DNA of 64,000 bases from Lachnospiraceae bacterium (GCA_017445585.1 JAFSTX010000028.1:1-64000); one strand, 5' to 3'. Numbered from the stretch's first letter, positions 1-9,144 are shown. Translations and numbers: made by a program. Notes: generated by a model not told the origin, from the letters alone.

Positions 1-84
1 ATATCTGCAGATGAAGTTGATCAGCCAGCAGTTTTGTAAATAAAGCTGATGGCATAGCTGAAGAAGATAAAGTATAATGTTCAT
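1..84 (-). CDS. Possible transposase N-terminus, cut by the window edge
   Basis: A minus-strand reading frame opens at the ATG at 84-82 and stays open for 28 codons to the window edge. An AAGGAG ribosome binding site lies at 100-95 with a 10-base spacer, and a TATAAT box lies upstream on the same strand near 130-125. The peptide begins MNIILYLLQLCHQLYLQN and is hydrophobic and Cys/Trp-rich. It resembles from memory the first residues of some DDE-type transposases in Clostridia. That identification is recall, not a search, and only the start is visible. The ATG at 90 is an alternative but leaves just 4 bases to the ribosome binding site. Confidence 0.4.
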   Translation of the reverse strand, partial: MNIILYLLQLCHQLYLQNCWLINFICRY

Positions 85-153
85 GAGCATTGCTCTCCTT
101 GGTGAATGGAGTTTTGGTCGATGACATTATACCAAAAAGGGAGGTCAATGCTC
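85..153. repeat. Imperfect inverted repeat upstream of the possible transposase
   Basis: The arms 85-100 and 138-153 match at 13 of 16 positions, with GAGCATTG facing CAATGCTC and a 37-base loop. They flank the putative minus-strand promoter. A second, smaller stem (GGTAGTG / CACTACC, 201-221) lies to the right. They may belong to the end of an insertion sequence or be a regulatory leader. No gene is seen between 91 and 244. Confidence 0.4.
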
Positions 154-244
154 TTTTTATTTGCATCTCCCATGAACTCAAGGTTTATGAACTAAAAACA
201 GGTAGTGAACTAGACACTACCGTGAACTTGCTGGGAGGTATGAA

Positions 245-382
245 ATGAAAAAGAGAAAAAGGTATTCAGATCCTGCACTCGATCTGGATTATATCTGTTT
301 TACGGGCATCATCTGCGCAAGCAATGATGAGCTTGTAGGAAACGAGACAGATCCCGGAAATGAAGGCGGCGAGATCGGGTAA
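245..382 (+). CDS. 45-residue peptide, possible precursor-type small protein
   Basis: An ATG at 245 follows a strong GGGAGGT ribosome binding site (233-239) and runs 45 codons to TAA at 380-382. The product starts with a basic run (MKKRKRYSDP), has a central hydrophobic stretch (DYICFTGIICAS) and ends acidic and glycine-rich (ETDPGNEGGEIG). It has no signal-peptide architecture. Its layout is like the abundant, mostly uncharacterised 40-50 residue proteins of gut Clostridia that begin MKKxYxxP and end in an acidic tail, often next to surface-protein genes. It sits directly before the giant secreted GLUG/PHP gene and is probably co-transcribed with it. Function unknown. The strong ribosome binding site and adjacency support it being real. 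Confidence 0.55.
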   Translation: MKKRKRYSDPALDLDYICFTGIICASNDELVGNETDPGNEGGEIG

Positions 383-411
383 TGAGCCGCGCAACGAAAG
401 GAGTAAAGCAT

Positions 412-3400
412 ATGAAGAAACTATTTAGTACGCTGCTGGCTGCAGCCATGGTTCTTTCACTGCTTACCGTGGGAGAGCGGACCGCGCTGGCAGATGCGCC
501 GGCGACGATACCGGAGGGCAAGGTCTTTGCCGGTTATTATACCGACGACACCTATATCACGCCATCCGAACAGGAGACTGCTTATCCCAAATTTGTGAGC
601 AGTGACGTCCTGCAGGTAAAGTACCAGCTCACCTATCTTGCCAATGAGGATCAGCCCTCGACAAGACTTCGTGTGGTAACTACCGTGGACAGCACGCATT
701 ATAAGCGTGTAGGATTTCTTTTAAGTGTGGACGGCGGTGCGGAGAGAGAATTTGCCACAAAAAAGGTCGCAAAGAAGATAACGGGAACGACGGATCTGGG
801 TGCGCTTGAGTATGTCCCCGCTGATTTCAACGAAGCCTCTATGTATTTCTGCGCCTATAATTTTACCGTAAAGCAGGAAAGCTACGGCAAGACGTTTACG
901 TTTACCCCTTTCTGGGAGACGATGGACGGAACGATCGTAAAGGGGGAGAACGGGACCTATATCGACGGTGAGTACGGCCGTCCGATAAAGATCAGCGAAA
1001 GCCCTGCTTTCAATAACTATCTGATTCCGGACGCTGACGGGCTTTGTGCTTTCGCTGCCGAATCACAGACCAGGAATTTTGATGGCTGGACCGTTAAGCT
1101 GACGGATGATATCGATCTGAACCCGGACTGGAGTGCATCTGCAGATGGAATGACCGGAGGCGAGGGTACTCCCGCGGCATGGACTCCTATAGGCACAAAT
1201 GCACTTCCGTTTGCCGGAACCTTTGACGGACAGGGACATACCATCAGCGGTCTGTATCTGAGCGCATCCGCAAGCAATCAGGGAATGTTTGCAAAGACAG
1301 GCGCCGATGCGGTTATCAAAGATTTCTATCTGAAAAACAGTTATCTGACTGTTTCGGGCAAGAGCAATACCTCCTTTGGAAGTATTGCGGGCGTGGCCGA
1401 TGGAGGTACATTTGAAAAGATCTACAGCAATGCTTTTGTAATGGGCGGATGCAACCGCGTGGGCGGACTTATAGGCGTAGCTCAGAATAATCCGATCACC
1501 ATGCGCGAGTGTGCCTTTGCAGGCTCGGCAAGGCTCACTGATCAGGCCAGCTATCTGGGCGGTCTTATCGGACAGACCCAGGCCGGCGGCAATATAGAAA
1601 ACTGTATGAATATCGGCGAAGTATACCACACCTTCAGCGGCTCGCTGAGCACTGCCGCCGTAGGCGGACTCGTGGGATGCGTACAGACAGCGGAGCTTCA
1701 GATAGCGGATAGTGTAAACCACAGCGACGCGCAGTATACGAGCGGCAATTATATCGGTCTTATAGTCGGTCTGAATCAGAGTACCGTGACCATGACGAAC
1801 TGCCACTCCATCCTGTATACATACGCAACTGGCGCCAACAAGAATCTGATCGGAAATCCTGCCGTAAATCCTTCAGGCTGCACCAGACAGAACAAGGCTG
1901 ATGTAGCTGGCGACAAGTCGCGCACTGTGGCAAACGTTTCGAATCTGTTTACCTCCGAAAGCGCGAAGGGTTACTGGGTATGCAGCGCGGACAGCCTGCC
2001 TGTACTCAGCTGTTTTGCCGATGAGTATGCCGGCGGTACAGTCGATACAAGCTGGTATAATGAATCGGACACCGAGTTCGTTCTGACAGACGCCGCAGAT
2101 CTCTACGGCTTTGCGCAGTTGTCCAAAACAAACAGTTTCGCCGGTAAGACGGTCAAACTGGGCGCTGACATCGATCTGAACCCGGGCTGCGTGGCTGACT
2201 CGACAGGCATGACAGGTTCGCCCGTTCTTTGGACACCGATAGGAGATACAAGCACGTACCGCTTTGCCGGAACCTTTGACGGACAGGGCCATACTATCAG
2301 CGGCCTGTTCCTCGACGCCACAGCAACGTATCAGGGTATGTTCCAGGGAACTGCTTCTGCTGCGGTCGTCCGGAATTTTAAGCTTAAGAACAGTTTCTTA
2401 AGGTCTACGGCTCATTATCTTGGAAGCATTGCCGGCAATGGAATGGGAACGTTTGAAAAGATATACAGCGAAGCCGTTGTATATGCAAACGGCGGAGCGT
2501 ATATTGGCGGAATGATCGGAAATACGTCGACCGGCGGCGGAATCACGATGTCAGACTGCTGGTTTGCCGGGTCAGCGACGATCAACACCAGACAGAATTA
2601 CCTCGGAGGTTTGGTCGGGCGGATCGACTATGACAGCAGTATAAAGAATTGTATTGTAACCGGAGAGGTGTACAATCACGCAACCGGTCTGACGAACTGC
2701 GGAACCGCCTGCTTCGTGGGACAGCTTGTCAGCGGCAAATCGCTGACGATCTCCTCAAGCGTTAATTTCAGCAGGCCAAAGGCCGACACCAGCGGCTGTA
2801 CGACTCTTGGATATTTTGTCGGAGCCAACAGCGGCACGCTTACACTCCAGAAGAGTCATACGATCGCAGAGAGCGACAGGTATTTGGTCAACAGCGGCAA
2901 TCCGGCTGATTCGACGTACCTGAATAATGGCTGTACCAGACAGGATGCGTCGAACGTTGCAGGTGTCAAGGCGTATTCAGTGTCAGGAGTTAAGGACCTT
3001 TTCACGGATGAAGAGTCCGCAGGTCACTGGGTATGCAGCGCGGACAGCCTGCCTGTACTTAGCTGTTTTGCCGATGAATATGCTGCCGGAACTCTTGACA
3101 TTGACACTGACTGGTATGGCGACGGCACTGCCGACACTTTCACCTTGACAGATGCCGCAGATCTCTATGGTTTTGCGCGGCTTTCGCAGACAAACGATTT
3201 TGCAGGAAAGACAGTAAAGCTCGGAGCAGATATAGTTGTAAACAGCAACATGAGCGCTCCCGCCTTTGAATGGATACCGATCGGTTCATCAAGCGCGCTT
3301 TTTGCGGGTACTTTTGACGGACAGGGACATACGATCAGCGGTCTTTATATTAAAAGGACCGGAGCACAGGTATGCGGACTGTTTGCTGAAGTCGGCAGCG

Positions 3401-5382
3401 CGGCTATCAGGAATTTCAGGCTGACAGACAGCTCCTTTAGCTTTACCGGGCACGCCATGGCATATATGGGCGCTGTAGCCGGACGCACGAGAGGCACTGC
3501 AGTACTGGAGAACATATATGTCGATGCCGCGATAAGTACCACCGGAAAGTCTGCCGGATTGGTAGGAGTGGGACAGAGCGGTACGCTGACGATCACGAAT
3601 TGCTGGAACGCCGGAAATATTACCGGGACAGCTCCTGCTGTAAGCGGTGTGGCAGAGCTTGGCGGCATAGTCGGATATTTCGGAGGGAGTACGCTCAACC
3701 TTACTGCCTGTCTCAATACAGGAACCATTACATCCACACTGAGCGCGTCTGCAGAGCAGGAAACGGGCAGCAGCGGTATAGGCGGCCTTGTGGGCCACAC
3801 ATCCGGCAGCGCGGTCTTTAACATGTCCTATTGCCTGAATGCCGGGAATATCATCATAGAAGATGGAATAGAGTATTACGGTTCGATGGCGGGCAATATA
3901 AATGCTTCCAGCGCTCATTTCGTACAGTCCGCTGCTCTGATCGTATTCGGCGAAGATGGACACGAGTACAATGGAACCGGTAATACGGCCAACGTCAAGA
4001 CCAGGTCGCTTGAAATCCTGAAGGGCACGGGAATAGCCGAGGAGCTTCCTGATTTCTTCATGCAGACCGATGGCAGCGGCGTGCCATACTGGAGTCCGGT
4101 AGATGATGATGTTCCTGTACTGACATCCTTCGCGGATGTTCAAAAAAAAAATAAGCTGACGTATTACGTTGACGGAGCTGCTGCGGGATTTGCCGCTTCT
4201 GCAGCGGATATCTCGCAGCTCTCCTCACTGTACTCAGGGCGCAGCCTGTATCAGGGCGAGATCCACAACCATGCTGATACCAGCGTCGGGAGTGATCTCG
4301 GTACCAGTGACGGTTACATCGAGCTGGATCAGTGGTATCCTCAGATGACCGCGCTCGGACTCGATTTTGCCGCAAGTCTCGATCATAGGCAGGCAAGCCA
4401 CATTGATCTGGCTGTCTGGGACGAGAGCAGGCTGCTGTACGGGACCGAGGTCGGCGCATGGATACCTAACGTAAGTTCAGGATATGGAAAACTCCCCGTC
4501 GGCTCCACAGGTCCGGTCGATGATTACAGCGGAGCAACCTGGAATCAGCACCACTACAATATGCTTTTCAGGACAAAAGCTCAGCTGGAGGCCGTGCTGA
4601 ATGCTTTCCCTCAGTTTCGGTATAAGCAAAGCACAAATGGAAATGTCAGTTGGCCAAATCGTACAAACTGCGGTCAGATGGAGTTTGACGGCTGGAATCC
4701 GTCTACACGGGACCAGTTTGCGGAACTGATAAGAACAGTGCAGAGCAATGGCGGATTCTTTGTACTGCCGCACACCTCGTCCACGAATCAATACAACAGC
4801 GGGCAGGCTGTTGACTATGATTTCGGTGTTGACGGCGTGGGATTCGAGGTGATGTATCTGGATCACTCCAGCGACGATATACTCTACAGCAGATGGAGGC
4901 AGCTGCTGGCCGGCGGAGCAAAGATGTATGCCTGCGCCGGTGATGACAGCCACAGGGATCTGGGCACCAGTACGCTCACGAGCGTCTACGGGACATCGGC
5001 CGCCGCTTCAGACAAGGGATATCTGATCGACCAGCTCCGAGCGGGCGACTTTGTGGCGGGTTCTGCAGGCATTCGGATGTCTGTTGGCAGTACAGCCATG
5101 GGAGGCAGCTGCAGTTTCTCAGGGAAGAGGGTAGTTGTCGACGTAGAAAAGATCCATGCCATTGCCAATGATCTGAGCCATGATTATCGTCTGTACGTGT
5201 TCAGCGATGAGGGACCGGTGTGCTGCAGGAAGCTTGCGGTGAATGCCTCAACCGGAGCAGTGGACGGCGTGGAACTGGCCTTTGATGCCGATTCTTCATG
5301 CGCGTTTTACCGTGTCGAGGTCAGAGATAATACCTCGGGTAAGCGCATTGCCATCGGCAATCCGATCTGGAACGCGGATTGA
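412..5382 (+). CDS. Giant secreted GLUG-repeat protein with C-terminal PHP-type phosphoesterase domain
   Basis: The start at 412 is chosen over the ATG at 382 because GAAAGGAG lies just before it and a signal peptide follows at once (MKKLFSTLLAAAMVLSLLTV). The 1656-residue product has an unassigned N-terminal domain (about 30-200). Three tandem modules of roughly 340 residues follow, each opening with an LYGFAQLSK...GKTVKLGADIDLN block and a FDGQGHTISGL motif (near residues 270, 621 and 967) and continuing with GLUG-like beta-helix repeats. From about 1280 there is a PHP-like metal site: GEIHNHADTS, then SLDHRQ, VLPHTSS and GDDSHRD. GLUG arrays are typical of secreted adhesins and peptidases of gut Firmicutes, and PHP domains are usually phosphoesterases. 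The substrate is unknown. No sorting signal or CWB2 repeats are seen, so it may be released. Confidence 0.8.
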   Translation: MKKLFSTLLAAAMVLSLLTVGERTALADAPATIPEGKVFAGYYTDDTYITPSEQETAYPKFVSSDVLQVKYQLTYLANEDQPSTRLRVVTTVDSTHYKRVGFLLSVDGGAEREFATKKVAKKITGTTDLGALEYVPADFNEASMYFCAYNFTVKQESYGKTFTFTPFWETMDGTIVKGENGTYIDGEYGRPIKISESPAFNNYLIPDADGLCAFAAESQTRNFDGWTVKLTDDIDLNPDWSASADGMTGGEGTPAAWTPIGTNALPFAGTFDGQGHTISGLYLSASASNQGMFAKTGADAVIKDFYLKNSYLTVSGKSNTSFGSIAGVADGGTFEKIYSNAFVMGGCNRVGGLIGVAQNNPITMRECAFAGSARLTDQASYLGGLIGQTQAGGNIENCMNIGEVYHTFSGSLSTAAVGGLVGCVQTAELQIADSVNHSDAQYTSGNYIGLIVGLNQSTVTMTNCHSILYTYATGANKNLIGNPAVNPSGCTRQNKADVAGDKSRTVANVSNLFTSESAKGYWVCSADSLPVLSCFADEYAGGTVDTSWYNESDTEFVLTDAADLYGFAQLSKTNSFAGKTVKLGADIDLNPGCVADSTGMTGSPVLWTPIGDTSTYRFAGTFDGQGHTISGLFLDATATYQGMFQGTASAAVVRNFKLKNSFLRSTAHYLGSIAGNGMGTFEKIYSEAVVYANGGAYIGGMIGNTSTGGGITMSDCWFAGSATINTRQNYLGGLVGRIDYDSSIKNCIVTGEVYNHATGLTNCGTACFVGQLVSGKSLTISSSVNFSRPKADTSGCTTLGYFVGANSGTLTLQKSHTIAESDRYLVNSGNPADSTYLNNGCTRQDASNVAGVKAYSVSGVKDLFTDEESAGHWVCSADSLPVLSCFADEYAAGTLDIDTDWYGDGTADTFTLTDAADLYGFARLSQTNDFAGKTVKLGADIVVNSNMSAPAFEWIPIGSSSALFAGTFDGQGHTISGLYIKRTGAQVCGLFAEVGSAAIRNFRLTDSSFSFTGHAMAYMGAVAGRTRGTAVLENIYVDAAISTTGKSAGLVGVGQSGTLTITNCWNAGNITGTAPAVSGVAELGGIVGYFGGSTLNLTACLNTGTITSTLSASAEQETGSSGIGGLVGHTSGSAVFNMSYCLNAGNIIIEDGIEYYGSMAGNINASSAHFVQSAALIVFGEDGHEYNGTGNTANVKTRSLEILKGTGIAEELPDFFMQTDGSGVPYWSPVDDDVPVLTSFADVQKKNKLTYYVDGAAAGFAASAADISQLSSLYSGRSLYQGEIHNHADTSVGSDLGTSDGYIELDQWYPQMTALGLDFAASLDHRQASHIDLAVWDESRLLYGTEVGAWIPNVSSGYGKLPVGSTGPVDDYSGATWNQHHYNMLFRTKAQLEAVLNAFPQFRYKQSTNGNVSWPNRTNCGQMEFDGWNPSTRDQFAELIRTVQSNGGFFVLPHTSSTNQYNSGQAVDYDFGVDGVGFEVMYLDHSSDDILYSRWRQLLAGGAKMYACAGDDSHRDLGTSTLTSVYGTSAAASDKGYLIDQLRAGDFVAGSAGIRMSVGSTAMGGSCSFSGKRVVVDVEKIHAIANDLSHDYRLYVFSDEGPVCCRKLAVNASTGAVDGVELAFDADSSCAFYRVEVRDNTSGKRIAIGNPIWNAD

Positions 5383-5398
5383 GTCTGGAATTATTTCG

Positions 5399-5422
5399 GC
5401 GGTGCCGGCTAAGCCGGCACCG
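5399..5422 (+). terminator. Strong GC hairpin after the GLUG/PHP gene
   Basis: GGTGCCGGCT and AAGCCGGCACC form an almost loop-free perfect stem 17 bases after the stop codon. It is not followed by a T-run, so termination may be partial, with readthrough into the glycosidase-like gene that starts 33 bases later. Confidence 0.45.
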
Positions 5423-5454
5423 TCGAAACTGGTGTATATGGTTATAACAGAATT

Positions 5455-6768
5455 ATGAAGACAAAAGATATTTCTTTTACGGCGCCGGGCAATCCGAGCC
5501 GAAACTACAGACAGGATCGCTTCATCATCAGCTCGTGCATGGCGCTTGCGGACGAATACGAGAAAGGCGTCAGCGCCCTGCGGGAGTGCATCCGTAACGT
5601 AAAGGAACTTGGCTGTAATCTGGCGGAGTTTATCTGGGCGGATTTGTCTGAGACGGAAAAATGTATCAGCGCCTGTGAGGAGTTCGGTATAGACGGTATC
5701 TTCCAAAACTGGGATGCCTTCGGAGGTTTTCAGGCACGCAAGGGAAAATATGAGCTCAACCGTGCTGAATTTGAACGGTTTATGGAATCAGCCAGAAAAT
5801 GCCGGCATTTTTACGGTTATTACGTGTGGGATGAGCCCTTTGAGAGGGAAGCTGTGGACGCTGCCGCCAGGCAGCTGAACGAGATCGAAAAACTTGATCC
5901 GAATCGTCTGCCTTTTGTCGTGGCGATCCCCAGCTATAACGGAACGAGAACCTGGGAAAATGGGCTTTATGAGGAGTATCTGAAAGATTATGCAAAGAAG
6001 ATAGACCCTCCGGTCCTTTCCCTGGATTACTATCCGTTCAGTTCATCGCGCCCCGAACCGGAGAATCAGCTGGATGACAGCCGGCTTTTTCTGGATATTG
6101 CGCTTCTGAGAAAGCTTGCGCTTGAAAAAAGCATTCCCATGTGGTTCTATGTCCAGGCGCAGGACAGACCCCAAAATGAAAAATACTACTGCTTTGCACC
6201 GGAAAAACTGACCATGCAGGCGTTTAATGTACTGCTTCACGGCGGGAAAGCCGTGCAGTATTACTGCACGGTAGAGGGCGCGATGTATTGGGACGGAAGG
6301 CTCGGCCCGCTCTATTTCCATATGAAAGAATTGAACCGGCGTATCGGCAATTGGGGAAAAACGCTGATGGCGCTGTCAAGTGAGGGAGTATATCACTCGC
6401 CGGAGGTGCTTGCTTCCTTCGCTCCCTTTGATAAATACCGTGAACCGGTTTCAAATAGTAAGGTACTGGCCGATCGGGAACTTCCTTTCCGCTGCTCCGT
6501 CGGAGAATTATCGGACAGTGAGCAGAACAGATATCTTCTTGTGCAGAACAGGGATTACAAAGAGGAGAGAATTTTCAAACTGGTATTTAAAAAACCCGTC
6601 AGGGTTTACAGCGTGAGCGACCGGACCGGACTGCAGCGTATCCTGCGTGATCGCTGCGTGGAGATCGATCTGGATATTGCGCCTGGAGACGCAGTTTTCC
6701 TGCGTGTTCAGGATGCAGATGAAGAAGTTTTTGCTATTGAATACAGACCGGCAGGGCAGCACTCCTGA
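5455..6768 (+). CDS. Uncharacterised TIM-barrel glycoside hydrolase-like protein, intracellular
   Basis: This 437-residue protein lacks a signal peptide and is predicted cytoplasmic. About residues 20-330 look like a beta/alpha barrel of the DUF4434/GH42-like kind: alternating strands, a conserved YYVWDEPF segment supplying a candidate acid/base Glu near residue 127, LSLDYYPF, and a MWFYVQAQ strand. The last 90 residues resemble a small beta-sandwich cap. The start has no clear ribosome binding site, so translation may be weak or coupled. It follows the GLUG/PHP gene and precedes a GH20/GH84-like gene, which suggests all three handle one substrate. The family call rests on fold-like motifs only and the specificity is unknown. 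Confidence 0.55.
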   Translation: MKTKDISFTAPGNPSRNYRQDRFIISSCMALADEYEKGVSALRECIRNVKELGCNLAEFIWADLSETEKCISACEEFGIDGIFQNWDAFGGFQARKGKYELNRAEFERFMESARKCRHFYGYYVWDEPFEREAVDAAARQLNEIEKLDPNRLPFVVAIPSYNGTRTWENGLYEEYLKDYAKKIDPPVLSLDYYPFSSSRPEPENQLDDSRLFLDIALLRKLALEKSIPMWFYVQAQDRPQNEKYYCFAPEKLTMQAFNVLLHGGKAVQYYCTVEGAMYWDGRLGPLYFHMKELNRRIGNWGKTLMALSSEGVYHSPEVLASFAPFDKYREPVSNSKVLADRELPFRCSVGELSDSEQNRYLLVQNRDYKEERIFKLVFKKPVRVYSVSDRTGLQRILRDRCVEIDLDIAPGDAVFLRVQDADEEVFAIEYRPAGQHS

Positions 6769-6815
6769 CCAAAGCAGCTCTTTTCGAGGCAGGTGATACG
6801 GCCGAGGTGTTTTCC

Positions 6816-8555
6816 ATGGCAGTAAAGATGATAATAGATGACGGCGGTTTTGGCAGCCACCTGCGGCTTCTGGAGGAGCGGATCGCAGAGAGGATAGATG
6901 CAAAGTTTGAGCACCTGGCAGGAGTTGACGCTGCACGCTGCGGTGATGCATCTCGAGACGATCTCGCAGGCGAAGCACTCTCTCTGCGCCTGATGGAGGA
7001 CAGAACCTTTGCCGGAGCAGAGAGCTACAGGATAGACGGCAGCGGCTTTAGCTGGACCATATGCGGCAGCGACGAGCTGGGGCTCTATTACGGTATCGGC
7101 AAATTCCTTCATAGCGCGTTATGGAATGAGGAGGGCTTTGTTCCGCAGCCTACCGACGGCTGGGTGATCCCGGATTGCGATTTCCGCTGTATATACTTTT
7201 CCGTACATTTCCACAACTGGTATCATGAGGCACCGATCCGGGAAGTTGAGGACTATCTGAAGGATATGCTGCTCTACGGATATAATGCCATAGAGTGCAT
7301 AGTGCCGATAGTGCAGCTAAGCAGCTTTGAAGATCCAATGTTCCGGGATTCCGTAGAAAAGGTCCGGACTATTTTCTCGCTTGCAAAGAAGCTGGGAATG
7401 AAGGTGCTTTTCTCAGTTGTCCCAAATCAGGGTATGGTCACTGCACCTCACGAATGGGACGCTGATCTCAGCTATGACAGGGAAGGTATCTACCGCGGCT
7501 GGCTGGGACGTAATCTGTGCCCGAGTAAGCCTGGCGTTATTGAGTACCAGCGCGGGATATGGCTCGGAGCCATGGAGCAGTTTCTGGATATAGGTCTCGA
7601 CTATATGATAGCCTGGCCTTATGACGAAGGCGGATGCGGGTGCGGGAAATGCGCTCCATGGGGCGCGGGAGGCTTTGAGAAGCTCTGCCGTGTGCTTTCA
7701 CGTGATTTAAAGCGCCTTTATCCCGGGGCCAAGCTCATCTATTCCACCTGGACTTTTGACGTGCCGGATGATCAGTGCGAGTACAGCACTCTTTACAGAC
7801 GTCTTGCAGACGGGGATATGGACTACGTGGACTACCTTATGACTGATGCTCATGGGGACTATCCGCGTTACGTTCTGGAACATCCCGTCATAAAGCCTAT
7901 AGTTTATTTTCCTGAGATCAGTATGTGGAAGCTGTATCCGTGGGGAGGACTGGGCGCTACTCCGCTGCCGCGGCGCTACGAGGCGATCTGGGACAGCGCA
8001 AAGGCCGTACTCTCCGGAGGTATGCCCTATTCAGAGGGCCTGTATGAGGATATATCAAAGATACAGTTTATCGGTTATTACTGGAACAAGGATGCAAGGT
8101 ATACGGATATTCTGCGAGAATACGCAGCGTATGAGTTTGGCAATGATGTTGCTGATGACGCGGTGCGTCTTATGGAACTCATCGAGCTTAACCACGTGAG
8201 GGTGGCGCAGGTGCAGGAACCCGATTTTGACGCCGCCGAAAGAGCCGGAGAGCTTGCATTTAGTATAGACGGTCGTATGAGTGAAAAACGCCGCCGCTCA
8301 TGGCGCTGGCGCATCCTTTATATCCGCGCGGCCATCGATGCCAGGCGCTACGCAAGATACAGACAGTTGGGAATGCACGGTGAAAAGGATCTGCATGTGT
8401 TGAGGCATGAGACCGAGGAGGAGCAGATCCTGCGTGACGATCCGGAGGCACAGGCTTTGTATCAGGAACTGAGGGATATCTATCACTGCCTTGATCACAG
8501 CAACGGTAAGAATATGTGGACCCTGCCTATAGTGCAGGGCAGAATGCGGATATAA
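6816..8555 (+). CDS. GH20/GH84/GH67-like intracellular glycosidase
   Basis: A 579-residue protein without a signal peptide. The start at 6816 has GAGGTG six bases upstream; an in-frame GTG at 6807 is less likely. Residues 1-110 resemble the alpha/beta N-terminal domain of GH20 and GH67 enzymes (SYRIDGSGFSWTICGSDELG, then a YYGIGKFL helix). A barrel follows, with FRCIYFSVHFHNW, a GYNAIECIVP strand, PYDEGGCGCGKCAPWG and LIYSTWTFD. The cysteine-rich Asp-Glu loop is common in hexosaminidase/glucuronidase-like proteins of gut bacteria. The C-terminal third is helical and basic. The last codons are part of a 27-base inverted repeat. Exact family and substrate are unclear. It is probably co-transcribed with the preceding gene (47-base gap). 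Confidence 0.6.
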   Translation: MAVKMIIDDGGFGSHLRLLEERIAERIDAKFEHLAGVDAARCGDASRDDLAGEALSLRLMEDRTFAGAESYRIDGSGFSWTICGSDELGLYYGIGKFLHSALWNEEGFVPQPTDGWVIPDCDFRCIYFSVHFHNWYHEAPIREVEDYLKDMLLYGYNAIECIVPIVQLSSFEDPMFRDSVEKVRTIFSLAKKLGMKVLFSVVPNQGMVTAPHEWDADLSYDREGIYRGWLGRNLCPSKPGVIEYQRGIWLGAMEQFLDIGLDYMIAWPYDEGGCGCGKCAPWGAGGFEKLCRVLSRDLKRLYPGAKLIYSTWTFDVPDDQCEYSTLYRRLADGDMDYVDYLMTDAHGDYPRYVLEHPVIKPIVYFPEISMWKLYPWGGLGATPLPRRYEAIWDSAKAVLSGGMPYSEGLYEDISKIQFIGYYWNKDARYTDILREYAAYEFGNDVADDAVRLMELIELNHVRVAQVQEPDFDAAERAGELAFSIDGRMSEKRRRSWRWRILYIRAAIDARRYARYRQLGMHGEKDLHVLRHETEEEQILRDDPEAQALYQELRDIYHCLDHSNGKNMWTLPIVQGRMRI

Positions 8556-8606
8556 ATTGACGGACCGGCCCTGATAACAGGCCGGTCCGCCAATTTATAT
8601 CCGCAT
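8544..8606. repeat. 27-base inverted repeat spanning the glycosidase stop codon
   Basis: The arms 8544-8570 and 8580-8606 are complementary except for one position (8560 versus 8590), with a 9-base loop. The inner GGACCGGCC/GGCCGGTCC core would act as a hairpin terminator, but no T-run follows. The left arm includes the last codons of the glycosidase gene and the right arm abuts the Rpn remnant. Confidence 0.7.
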
Positions 8607-8916
8607 CACCACCTGCACAGAGGAAAACCTTCTTTGCGCCGTCTCCGAGACCGATCCTGGAATCTTGCATACACAGATACTCAAAAGAGTAACGATGCAG
8701 TCCGCGGCCAAATGCGTCAAACGGACAGATAAAAATCACAAAACTCTCAGTGAGACGGTTATAATCCTCGCCTGGCCTGATCGAATTCAGATCGATCATC
8801 CCCTGATAGTAACGGCTGCGCTTAGGCAGGTTACGCGTTTTACGACCGCAGTGGCGATCTCCGGAACCGGAGTGGGTTTCATTATAGAAGAGGGAGAGGG
8901 GATTATCAAGCGTTAA
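8607..8916 (-). pseudogene. Remnant of an Rpn-family (PD-(D/E)XK) nuclease/transposase
   Basis: On the minus strand the peptide contains LPKRSRYYQGMIDLN, GEDYNRLTESFVIFIC, FDAFGRGLHRYSFE and GLGDGAKKVFL. This matches the central block of the recombination-promoting nuclease (Rpn, PF12784-type) family, in which RSRYYQ.MID and YVIFIC..DPFG are hallmarks. The family is usually about 280-330 residues. Here only about 100 are recognisable, the N-terminal catalytic part is missing and the C-terminus collapses at the inverted repeat, so it is called decayed. It has no convincing start or ribosome binding site. Plus-strand reading frames here are antisense shadows. Confidence 0.65.
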
Positions 8917-9144
8917 TTTCATATTGATATGCAATTATACTACTGCAGTCGTCATATGAATTATAACTTGTTGATTATAATTATTATTGAATCTGCTTAT
9001 TTGCCAGAAAGTGAAGAATGCTATAGAATTGTTTTTAAATTGGGGCAGCTTTCAAATGATTCCATACAACGTTATGCCGCCCTCCGACGGTGCCCTCGGA
9101 TCAATATCAGGAAGCATGATCGATTATAAACGGACGGAACAGAT
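8917..9144. other. AT-rich intergenic stretch, no gene seen
   Basis: This AT-rich spacer carries several TAATTATTATT-like runs and presumably holds the promoter of the YitT gene. No convincing paired hexamers, RNA or small gene could be picked out. Short reading frames here lack ribosome binding sites. Confidence 0.4.

Noticed and set aside
1221-3400. Regular repeats considered as a CRISPR or DNA satellite
   Set aside because: They are coding repeats of GLUG modules with period near 1 kb; no short direct repeats with spacers are present.
3289-4143. Long minus-strand frame inside the GLUG/PHP gene
   Set aside because: A shadow of the regular codon use of the repeat protein on the other strand; the peptide has no domain features.
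8665-8916. Plus-strand 83-codon frame
   Set aside because: It is antisense to the Rpn remnant and lacks a ribosome binding site or recognisable protein features.
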